Origin: GBS-DC sp964451985
Lineage (GTDB): Bacteria > Armatimonadota > Fimbriimonadia > Fimbriimonadales > GBS-DC
NCBI GenBank assembly: GCA_964451985.1
Contig: CAYVKB010000013.1
Coordinates: 1 to 42,393, forward strand
Direction of reading: 5' to 3'
DNA: 42,393 nt
Numbering within the stretch: position 1 is the first letter of the stretch; every line of letters begins with the position of its first letter. Below, in pieces: positions 15,901 to 23,244 of this stretch. Both the position numbers and the translations under genes were made by a program. Under the pieces are notes generated by a model, which saw only the letters and a list, made by a program, of their open reading frames with translations, was not told the origin of the DNA and searched no databases.

Positions 15901-18417
15901 GCGTTCCTGTCGTTCGGGGTGGAAGGCGTCAACTCCACTTATAACGACGGTCCCACGATTAATGGGCAAGGGACACTGTGGACGCGTGCGTACCGCAACA
16001 AGATTATCCACAACGCCTTCGCTTGGATGACGCACAGCGTGCTTCAGGGCACAGTGCGCCAGTACGACCCCGATACGCGCACCTTCACGCCGCTGCCGCG
16101 CGCGCTGGTGCGAGTACAGGGCATCGCGCCGATTAGTATCGCAGGTGTGGATGCAGGCTTCGCTATCACCGACTCGAACGGCTTCTACCGTATCGTCGGG
16201 CTGGAGGCGGGTGTATATGTGGTAGAAGCCGAACGACCAGGTTTCAGGACTCAGCACCCTGAAACGATAGTGCTGGTGGCGGAGACAGGCACAGTTAACC
16301 TAATTATGCTTGCCACGCCGCCCGGACAGATTAGCGGGCGTGTGATTGACATCAACAACCAGCCAGTGCGCGGCGCAGTTGTTCGCGCAACGAATACAAC
16401 CGACCCCGAATTGACCATCGAGGTGTTCAGCGACCCCGATGGCACATTCCTGATGCCGCGTGTTCCTGTGGGTACTTGGGATGTTACCGTCGTGAGCCTT
16501 GCGTTCGGCGGCTACAACCTGCCGCCTGCGCAGCCTACCCCTGACGGCGTGTACCGCAACGTGCAGGTGCAATCGGGACAGACGACCGCTGTGGGCGACT
16601 TCGTGCTGGAGCCTGAACCGGGAACCGTGACAGGCACTGTAACCGATGCCAGTACAGCTCAGCCTATCGCAGGTGCGCGTGTGCGAGCCGTTGCAGGAAC
16701 CAACACACGCGCGGATGTGACCACCGATGAGAACGGCCAATACACCTTCAGTGTGCCTGCAGGCGAATATGTGGTGACTGCAGTCGCACCGGGCTACGCA
16801 CCTGAGAGCCAGACGCTGAATGTGCCTGCAAACCAGACCACCACACTGAACTTCCAGCTCTCGCTGTTGCCACCCGGGTCCGCATCGGGCAGGATCACAC
16901 GACGATTCGGTGGTGCACCTGAGCCGAATGTGACGGTCGAGCTGCTGTTTAACGGCAGCCCTGTGCAATCGACCACGACCAACACCAACGGCGAATACAG
17001 CTTCCCCAGCGTGCCGCCGGGTGAGTATGTGGTCGTGCCCAGCAAGTCTGGCTTTACCTTCACGCCGAACCAGCGCACGATTACGGTGAACCCCAGCCAG
17101 AACACAGTCGTCGGCGAGTTCAAGTCCGAGCCTCTGCGCACTTTCTTCCGCGGACGGTTCCTCGTCTCCGCGCCGTATGACTACACGCAGGATGTGCAGA
17201 CGCTGCTAAGCGTGCCCACTAGTGCGAACTTCCGCTTCTTCAGCTGGGATCCCACGCAAGCGCGTTATGTGTTCTATCCGAACGTGCCCGCGAATCGGTT
17301 CGCGCTGGGACGCGGCTACTTCCTGGAGACTTCGGTCGACCTGCCGCTCTCCACGGAGGGCACAGCCGCCGATACGAGCCAGCCGTTCCAGATTCCGCTG
17401 CAGAAAGGCTGGAACCTCATCGGCAACCCGTTCACCTTCGATGTGAACTGGAGTGCAGTGCAGTTTATCGATCCCGACACCAGTACGGCAGTGTCGCTGC
17501 CGACAGCGGTGGGCAAGGGCATCGTGGCAAACGCACTTTGGGGCTACTCATTTGGTGCGTACACCGCGACCACCCGCATGCGCGTGTGGGAAGGCTACTG
17601 GGTCTACGCATACCGCAACACGACGCTGATTATCCCGCCAGGTGCGGCGGCAGCCTCTGCCGCGAGCCGCAGCGCAGCTGCGAACGCGGGCGGATGGCGA
17701 TTGACGCTGGAAGTGGAATCGGGCGACCTGAAAGACCGCGCGTATGTGGGCGTCTCGCGCGCTGCCACTCCGGGCTACGATAGCGAACACGACCTGCTGA
17801 AACCGCCGCCTGTGGGCGCAGACTACGTGCACATTAGCCTGCCGCGCCTCAGTTGGGGCAACCAGAGCGGCGTGTACGGCGTGGATATCCAGCCCGCCAC
17901 CCGCAGCGCGAGCTGGGAGTTCCTAGTGGAGACCAGCCAGCCCAACCGCGAGGCGACCCTGCGCTGGCCCGATATGCAGCAACTGCCGCGCTCGGCGAAC
18001 CTGGTGCTAGTGAACCTCGATACGGGTGAGCGACGCTACCTGCGTACCACCGGCGCGTACACCTTCCGCACGGGCGCGACAGGTGTGAGCCGATTCCGAC
18101 TCGAGATGGCATCCAGTGGCGGGCTGCTGCGTATCCAGCAGGTACAGGTGAACTCCGGACGCGGCAACCAGCACACCATCGCCTTCCAACTGACAGGAGA
18201 TGCGACGGTTCAGGTGAACATTCTGTCGGGCGGTAAGGTGGTGCGCCAACTGCTCAATCAGGCGACCCGTAGCACGGGCGTGCAGCAAGCCACTTGGGAC
18301 GGGCGCGACCAGAGCGGCGTCGCACTGCCACCTGGCGCGTACACCATCGAGATTCGAGCCGTGAGCGAAGACGGTCAGGTCGCACGCGCGACCGCGCCGC
18401 TTATCCTCACGCGCTGA
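12925..18417 (+). CDS. Giant exported multidomain surface protein (propeller, Ig-like, carboxypeptidase-regulatory repeats, FlgD-like tail)
   Basis: An 1830-aa exported protein. A signal peptide at 1-22 ends at GHAQS. Residues ~100-330 hold TolB/PD40-type propeller blades (for example EPAWSPDGNRVAF). An Ig-like segment starts near 462 (PPIVDILPIVSPKEAFPGD). A region near 770-830 (VIWASPYTG, LLRSYLQNSGRMLFSGQD) resembles a glutamine-amidotransferase fold. Four carboxypeptidase-regulatory Ig repeats start near 1041, 1134, 1233 and 1318. The C-terminal block follows: GWNLIGNPF at 1495-1503, then WRLTLEVESG, then a FlgD-like Ig domain ~1730-1830. The GTG start has GAGGAGG 10 nt upstream and opens directly on the signal peptide; reading further upstream gives hydrophilic, unlikely sequence. 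Function unknown; probably a surface or secreted scaffold. Confidence 0.85.
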   Translation: MIRRWQLLLAGLLLTLAGHAQSGTGGTNNPYQDRPSRYILPNARPQAIPPQNYKVAPSRAPQTTQARWRKNGLFDPQQFHQQLQQRQQRTRAPRWDRDITNAAPDEIHPIYNPGATKMFFASNAGGVGPDGRLVNPTPRYRIWRGDLDEGSQLYLSNLTNLVAVTGDTPDEQFGSQIHPSINTAANLIAYANRSAAGSYNIVVRNLSTGQRLVLTSDNNGVTQNLRPTLSPGGNLVIFSSNRLQSGETEADRRYRLYVARADGRPFEDGTFFRRITFPAAGEHDVEPAWSPDGNRVAFARIAADGSSYIYILDFNTLVVSQWTNFVDINSNRPRDRQPAWTRIGTTPVLVFASTRKSGSPHQIGEPADRVDVTNNIYDIYRVNAELPEPLGGPVIALTADPSTAAQARPDVPGVTFFTPAAGAKYPTGAIAERNRVAYHSTRTQGAESPGPGIHDLWETLVFDQTPPIVDILPIVSPKEAFPGDTVTIKVRAVDLQSGIDFVRVQFKDPDSAEQDAEGLEHRLYQLFQFDIFFPNRILVGQGQAYVPLFVEVGQQAIHPQTYEYKEPYSLVRLGFNGSLDDTLQLQPELDDNGDPTDWFVAQWRTPDVPSDFYLDVIVRDNAGNEFIYDNISGFTTQQFTGSNNILLVSDYMGGQIFVQNRVDAIGNSITRPTWQPVESYWTDNPTGKPPFDLTDPPSGDPLIIHGDGAIPHPNLPPGFFLRSDTLGQNTTYGNLYNIWRVQCRNPITPSVLAGYQPRFEREPTDLTGGSRQKLHATRMVIWASPYTGNVWAGPGHILDPEVQTLLRSYLQNSGRMLFSGQDIAWALSLRGTVANQFMNDILRVSFDSDTADDVFLIPYRGLRHILQGEPAPGGEDPNPIANNPGGIGIWIRFEGNSIQPDEPSELRLSHPAGYLVLPDFDTFDVIVPVGAGSGPLYTDAAWNQVWLDTVTVNQNARIAYRYTQPRVNQGTLLGTSNHAGSYYADSATRSKVAFLSFGVEGVNSTYNDGPTINGQGTLWTRAYRNKIIHNAFAWMTHSVLQGTVRQYDPDTRTFTPLPRALVRVQGIAPISIAGVDAGFAITDSNGFYRIVGLEAGVYVVEAERPGFRTQHPETIVLVAETGTVNLIMLATPPGQISGRVIDINNQPVRGAVVRATNTTDPELTIEVFSDPDGTFLMPRVPVGTWDVTVVSLAFGGYNLPPAQPTPDGVYRNVQVQSGQTTAVGDFVLEPEPGTVTGTVTDASTAQPIAGARVRAVAGTNTRADVTTDENGQYTFSVPAGEYVVTAVAPGYAPESQTLNVPANQTTTLNFQLSLLPPGSASGRITRRFGGAPEPNVTVELLFNGSPVQSTTTNTNGEYSFPSVPPGEYVVVPSKSGFTFTPNQRTITVNPSQNTVVGEFKSEPLRTFFRGRFLVSAPYDYTQDVQTLLSVPTSANFRFFSWDPTQARYVFYPNVPANRFALGRGYFLETSVDLPLSTEGTAADTSQPFQIPLQKGWNLIGNPFTFDVNWSAVQFIDPDTSTAVSLPTAVGKGIVANALWGYSFGAYTATTRMRVWEGYWVYAYRNTTLIIPPGAAAASAASRSAAANAGGWRLTLEVESGDLKDRAYVGVSRAATPGYDSEHDLLKPPPVGADYVHISLPRLSWGNQSGVYGVDIQPATRSASWEFLVETSQPNREATLRWPDMQQLPRSANLVLVNLDTGERRYLRTTGAYTFRTGATGVSRFRLEMASSGGLLRIQQVQVNSGRGNQHTIAFQLTGDATVQVNILSGGKVVRQLLNQATRSTGVQQATWDGRDQSGVALPPGAYTIEIRAVSEDGQVARATAPLILTR

Positions 18418-18445
18418 GGCAGACTATGAAGGAGGAGCAATCAGG

Positions 18446-20221
18446 GTGAAAACACGGATGAGACGAACTTGGACAACGCGCACGGTGTATCTTGGCGTGG
18501 TGAGCATGCTCGCGGTTGGGCTGCTCTACCCGCTGAGCGCCGCGCGCGCCTATGCCCAGCTGGTGCAACTGCCCCGCATCGCGGTGCTGGACTTCGAAAA
18601 TAAAAGTGGCTACGGCGGCGCAAGCATCGCCCGCGCCGCCACCGACGCCGTCGCAAGTGAATACCAGAAATCTGGTAAGTTCGAGGTGCTGGCGCGCGGC
18701 GAAGTCGACCAACAACTTAAGGACCTCGATCTCGCGCTACCCTTAAACCGAACAGGCTTTCTGCGACTGGGACGTGCCTTGCAAACCGAATCGCTGATTA
18801 CAGGCGAGGTCAACGCGGTCAACTTTGTGGGCAGCCCTAAGCAGGCGCAAGTAGTGATTACTGTGCGCGTTATCGACATCGCGTCGGGCGAACCGATTAA
18901 TGGCGCGGTCGCGACAGGCTTCAGCAATCGCCGCCCCGGCTTCACGGGCGACGATGATACTTTGGTGCAGGAAGCCATTCGCAACGCCGCGTTCGAGGCA
19001 ATTCGCATCATCAATAACTACACCATTCCAGAAGCGACAATCCTGACCACACGCGCGGGTAAAGAGGTACTGCTCAATCGCGGCATTCGCGGCGGGTTGC
19101 AGCCTGGCATGGATATGATTGTCGTGCGCCGTGGTGAGGAAGTGGGGCGCATCCGCATCACCCAAGTCTCCGATAGCGACGCGGTGGGCGAGATTACCGA
19201 CTTCGGACGCGGTATCCAGAGCGAAGACCGTGCACGCGCCATCTTCCGCGTGCCGACTGTGGAAGTGCGCGCAGGCAAAGTGCGCACCGAAACCCCGCGC
19301 CGCCCCGGCGAGGGCAATAAACTCCTGCGCGCCTTGGGACCCATCCTCGTTATCGGCTTGATCGCCTTCGGTGTAGCGCGCGCGTCGTCGGGCGGGAATA
19401 CCCCTGTGCAAAATGTGCTTGCAGAAGCGAGCGCAGACGCCAACTTCGAGCCGATTGTGCGAGTGTCTTGGAAGACCACGCTCTTCGCTAAAAGTGCGCC
19501 CGATACCATTCAGTGGCAGATCTATCGCTCGGACTTCATCGGCACGGATGACAAAGGCAACTTGTTGCCTGTCGGCGTTACTCCAGGCAACCAAAACTTC
19601 TTTATCGATACCACAGTCCCACGCACCTTCAGCTACGCCAGTCTGCTGCGTGAAGGAGAAGAGGATTTGGGACTCACTCCGGTTGATCCTGCGCCAGGCG
19701 TTGCTGCCGGACGCTCCTATACTTATCAGGTGGCGTTGGTATATCGCGAGCGCATCGATGCAGAGGGTGAAACACTCATCCTATTCAAGCTTTCCGATCG
19801 TGTGCGCTCAGGTCAAGCAACCGTGCTGCTGCCCGTCCAGCTGCTGACACCTGTGCAGCGTAGTGAAGATGTCGACCCGAAAGATGTACGATTCAGCTGG
19901 CTGGCGGCAGAAGGTGCAAATGCCTATCGGGTGGAAGTCTCGACCGACCCAACATTCCGCGACCGGAACCGCACCTTCGTCTCGAGCGAGATTCTGTCTA
20001 CTGCAGCTGGCGGCTCGCCCGTCTCCACAGAGCGTATTAATCTGGAAACTGGGTTGCTGAATCGACTGGGCTTGGTGGGTCAGCGCGTCACGCTCTACTG
20101 GCGCGTTGGTGCACGCAATCTGAGTGACAATCCAGGTCCGGTGCCAGGACCGGGTGGTCTGCGTTATGTTTGGAGCCGACCGTTCGAGTTCACTACTCAA
20201 GAACTGCCCCCCAGTCCCTAA
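18446..20221 (+). CDS. CsgG-like exported protein with FlgT-like, transmembrane and fibronectin-like regions
   Basis: A 591-aa protein with an N-terminal signal segment ending near AAARAYAQ-like sequence (about residue 38). Residues ~45-200 carry a CsgG-like fold: RIAVLDFENKSGYGG, then FEVLARGEVDQQL, SLITGEV and IDIASGEPINGAV. A FlgT C-terminal-like segment follows (LLNRGIRGGLQPGMDMIVV, near 210-270). One hydrophobic helix (ILVIGLIAFGVA, ~300) precedes fibronectin-III-like beta segments (FSWLAAEGANAYRVEVS). CsgG is the outer-membrane export channel for curli; whether this protein forms a channel is not shown. The GTG start follows AAGGAGGAG. It sits 28 nt after the giant protein and is probably co-transcribed. 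Confidence 0.75.
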   Translation: MKTRMRRTWTTRTVYLGVVSMLAVGLLYPLSAARAYAQLVQLPRIAVLDFENKSGYGGASIARAATDAVASEYQKSGKFEVLARGEVDQQLKDLDLALPLNRTGFLRLGRALQTESLITGEVNAVNFVGSPKQAQVVITVRVIDIASGEPINGAVATGFSNRRPGFTGDDDTLVQEAIRNAAFEAIRIINNYTIPEATILTTRAGKEVLLNRGIRGGLQPGMDMIVVRRGEEVGRIRITQVSDSDAVGEITDFGRGIQSEDRARAIFRVPTVEVRAGKVRTETPRRPGEGNKLLRALGPILVIGLIAFGVARASSGGNTPVQNVLAEASADANFEPIVRVSWKTTLFAKSAPDTIQWQIYRSDFIGTDDKGNLLPVGVTPGNQNFFIDTTVPRTFSYASLLREGEEDLGLTPVDPAPGVAAGRSYTYQVALVYRERIDAEGETLILFKLSDRVRSGQATVLLPVQLLTPVQRSEDVDPKDVRFSWLAAEGANAYRVEVSTDPTFRDRNRTFVSSEILSTAAGGSPVSTERINLETGLLNRLGLVGQRVTLYWRVGARNLSDNPGPVPGPGGLRYVWSRPFEFTTQELPPSP

Positions 20222-20268
20222 AGATTGGGCAATCTTTCGGGGCGTGGGAGCGCAAAACCCACGCCCCG
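20221..20268 (+). terminator. Tandem hairpins, terminator-like, after the CsgG-like gene
   Basis: The first hairpin pairs AAGATTG (20221-20227) with CAATCTT (20230-20236). The second pairs CGGGGCGTGGG (20238-20248) with CCCACGCCCCG (20258-20268), a perfect 11-bp stem with a 9-nt loop. No T-run follows, so it may attenuate, stabilise a 3' end or separate expression of the two halves of the cluster. Confidence 0.55.
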
Positions 20269-20313
20269 CTTGAACGTCTTTATGAGAGAGCAATTGTCGG
20301 GAGGAGATAACCG

Positions 20314-23229
20314 ATGAAACGGATGTGGCGATGGCTTGTAGGAGTTCTTATTCTATTGCACAGTGCCGGGGCGCAAACGCTAACGCCCGACGATGTTGTG
20401 CCGGGCGAAATTCTGCTGCGACTCAAACCTGGCTTTACAATTGATACGGCGAAATCACTGGCGTCTCGCTACGGTGCAAGCGTTCGCCCAATCGCTGTGC
20501 GAGATACTTACGTTGTGGCTCTGCCGCAACAATCTGCAACACCTCAGCAATTGCTGGATCGTGTCCAAGACACTGTCAAACAGCTGCAAAGCGAGTCGAG
20601 CGTAATGTTTGTGGAACCGCACTTTCTTTATAAAACGATGGCGGTCCCGAACGACCCGCTCTTTGTCCAGCAGTGGGCGTTGCAGATGATGAAAGCACCC
20701 GCTGCGTGGGACAACGAAAAAGGGCAGGCGGGCATCCGCATCGCTATCATCGACGACAACTTCCTGCGCTCGCATCCCGACTTACAGGCGCGCTTTGATC
20801 CGCTCTCGCGCAATTTTGTCGCAGAACCGCCCGACAATAACATCGACCCCGAAGGCGCAGGCTTCTCACATGGAACGGCTGTGATGGGCGTTGCACTGGC
20901 TTCGACGGATAACGGAATCGGCATCGCTGGGCTGTGCTGGGAAGGCGTAACTGCCGTGGCTCTCAAAACAACTGCTCAACCCACTGAAGGTCTCAGCGGC
21001 GCAAACATTCTGGAAGCGTTTCAGTATGTGCTGGACAACGCCAGCCAAATCGCCGTTGTAAACATGAGCTTCGGCGGCTATTTCCCCTCCGCTCAGATTA
21101 ATGACCTCGTCCAGCAAATTTATCGGAGTGGCGTGGTGCTGGTAGGCGGTGCAGGCAACGATAACACAAACTTGCCATTCTACCCTGCCGATTTTGAGAA
21201 CGTGGTCAAAGTTTCCGCCGTCGGACCTTCAGGCGCAAAAGCGTCGTACTCTAATTTTGGAAATGTCGACCTCGCTACGCCCGGAGGCGATCAGGCAGTG
21301 AATTTCAACGATGGCGTGCTCTCCACTGTTACAGGCTCGGGTCAGTATGCCCCTGTGCAAGGTACCTCGTTCGCCTCGCCTTATGCAGCGGCGGCAGTTG
21401 CGCTGGTACTATCTGCAGGCGTACCACGCCACGCGCAAAACGACGCTGAACCGCCTGCCGTCACAGTGCTGAAAGAGACCGCCGACTCCCGTGGGCGTCC
21501 CGTGCCCGACCCTGAACTTGGCTTCGGCATCGTGGATATGGATCAGGCGCTGCGAGGCTTGGGCGGTGTAGGAATTGCATTTCTGCAGCCAGTTTCGGGA
21601 ACGACTTTTGACACTCGTATCGTGCGTGTGCAGGTCGTTGTACGCCGTGTATTGAATAATGAAGTTGCTAACATCCAGAACGTGCGTTTGAATGGTGACC
21701 CGCTGCCCCGCTCATTGTGGGAGCCGACAGCCGTCGTGGATGTGCAGCGGAAGACGATTACGCTCGACTTCGCTGTTACACTACCTGGTGAGGGGCGCCA
21801 CACGATTAGCGTTGAAGCGATTGGACAGGACGGCGTTTCAGGCAGCAACTCCACGCGCATTATTGCGAAAGCTCATGTGCAAAACGCAGGTCTGGCGATG
21901 TTCGCGACGCCGTACAACATCTCGCTCACTCCCGAAGAGATTTTCGGGAACGACGCGCTATTGGCGCGCTACATCCCTGCAGAAGGCGCGTATGCCCGCT
22001 ACTCGACAGCGAACCCTGACCCACGTGCAAGTTTCAACCCGCCGGGCGTCGCCGTGCGCCCCGATGGTTCCAACAGTCCAACGCCTCCGCGTGGAATCGG
22101 CTACTTCCTGCGTACCACCTCACCGGCGTTCATTTTGGGCGACGTGCCAGTGGACACCAACACTGCCTACCTTATCCCGCTTCAGGAAGGCTGGAATATG
22201 ATTGGCAATCCGTTCCCCTTCAACGTGCCGTGGGCAGCGTGTGAGGTGGAAATTGTGGGTGCTGGCGGCCAGGCGCAGCGCATCAGCCTGCAGGAGGCGG
22301 CGGATAGAGAGTTCATTCGGCCCCAGATTTACCGCTACGTTCCGCTTACAGGCGAATACACATGGCGCACTGCGCCACTGGGTGAGCTGATTGCTTGGCA
22401 AGCGCACTGGGTGCGTGCGCTCAAGCCCTGTACGCTGGTCGTTCCCCCCGTGGGTGCTTTACGTAGCCGTACAGACCAATCGCCTCGGGTCGCGCCTGAA
22501 CAATCTGACGGCTGGCTTGTGCGACTCATCGCCCGCAGCGGCGACCGCGAAGATGCGAATAACCTCATCGGAACGGCTACCAGCGCAAGTGACGAACTGG
22601 GACGCGAAGATGTGGAGAAACCGCCGGCATTCAAGTCCTACTTGGCGGTGAATATCCTCGACCAGCGCACACGCGCCGCTTTAGCACAGGACATTCGGCG
22701 CAACGCCCGACGCGCACAACGCTGGGAGATTGAGGTGACCACCGACCAGCCCGAGGCGGAAGTGACTCTGCAGTGGAATCAGGAACTGCCCCTGCCGCGC
22801 GGTATGCGCCTCACGCTGGTCGATCAAGCGACAGGCGAGCGAGTCTCGATGACGCAGGGTAGCTCCTACCGGTTCCGCACCGACGAGAACAGCCGTCGAC
22901 GGTTCGCTATTGAGGCGCAACCCGCACGAACCACCCGCCTGCAGGTCTCGAACGTAGCAGTGACGCAATCGCGCGGTAATCAGTTCTCCGTGCAGTATGC
23001 CCTGAATGGCGATGCCTCAGTGCAGGTGCTGGTTCAGGATGCAACGGGGAAGACTATCGCGCGTCTACAGAATGGGACTCGCTCGGCGGGCGTCAGCACC
23101 GCCACTTGGAACGGACGCAACGATGCTGGCATCGCCGTGCCGCCCGGAACCTACCAGCTGCAAATCATCGCGATAGGCGAGGAAGGCGAGACCGCTCGCG
23201 TGGTGCGACCGCTGGTGGTTGCCCGCTAA
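20314..23229 (+). CDS. Exported subtilisin-like serine protease (S8) with shared C-terminal block
   Basis: A 971-aa protein. The signal peptide ends near AGAQT (about 21). Residues ~25-105 look like a propeptide (I9-like: GEILLRLKPGFTI). The S8 catalytic domain (~115-410) has D147 (IAIIDDNF), H186 (SHGTAVMG), oxyanion Asn N282 (GGAGND) and nucleophile S352 (GTSFASP). An Ig-like segment follows, then the C-terminal block shared with its neighbours: GWNMIGNPF at 626, a WLVRLIARSG domain near 732, and a FlgD-like Ig domain ~873-971 ending RPLVVAR. All catalytic residues are intact. It has its own GGAGGAG site and lies after terminator-like hairpins. It might process neighbouring surface proteins (inference only). 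Confidence 0.9.
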   Translation: MKRMWRWLVGVLILLHSAGAQTLTPDDVVPGEILLRLKPGFTIDTAKSLASRYGASVRPIAVRDTYVVALPQQSATPQQLLDRVQDTVKQLQSESSVMFVEPHFLYKTMAVPNDPLFVQQWALQMMKAPAAWDNEKGQAGIRIAIIDDNFLRSHPDLQARFDPLSRNFVAEPPDNNIDPEGAGFSHGTAVMGVALASTDNGIGIAGLCWEGVTAVALKTTAQPTEGLSGANILEAFQYVLDNASQIAVVNMSFGGYFPSAQINDLVQQIYRSGVVLVGGAGNDNTNLPFYPADFENVVKVSAVGPSGAKASYSNFGNVDLATPGGDQAVNFNDGVLSTVTGSGQYAPVQGTSFASPYAAAAVALVLSAGVPRHAQNDAEPPAVTVLKETADSRGRPVPDPELGFGIVDMDQALRGLGGVGIAFLQPVSGTTFDTRIVRVQVVVRRVLNNEVANIQNVRLNGDPLPRSLWEPTAVVDVQRKTITLDFAVTLPGEGRHTISVEAIGQDGVSGSNSTRIIAKAHVQNAGLAMFATPYNISLTPEEIFGNDALLARYIPAEGAYARYSTANPDPRASFNPPGVAVRPDGSNSPTPPRGIGYFLRTTSPAFILGDVPVDTNTAYLIPLQEGWNMIGNPFPFNVPWAACEVEIVGAGGQAQRISLQEAADREFIRPQIYRYVPLTGEYTWRTAPLGELIAWQAHWVRALKPCTLVVPPVGALRSRTDQSPRVAPEQSDGWLVRLIARSGDREDANNLIGTATSASDELGREDVEKPPAFKSYLAVNILDQRTRAALAQDIRRNARRAQRWEIEVTTDQPEAEVTLQWNQELPLPRGMRLTLVDQATGERVSMTQGSSYRFRTDENSRRRFAIEAQPARTTRLQVSNVAVTQSRGNQFSVQYALNGDASVQVLVQDATGKTIARLQNGTRSAGVSTATWNGRNDAGIAVPPGTYQLQIIAIGEEGETARVVRPLVVAR

Positions 23230-23244
23230 ATCGGAAGGAGGCGA

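Noticed and set aside
15085..16257. 390-codon open frame on the minus strand inside the giant exported protein
   Set aside because: It lies wholly antisense to a signal-peptide-bearing multidomain protein with clear motifs; the translation has no recognisable domain and is a GC-rich shadow frame. The same applies to 13873-14598, 18743-19594 and 41622-42254 on the minus strand.
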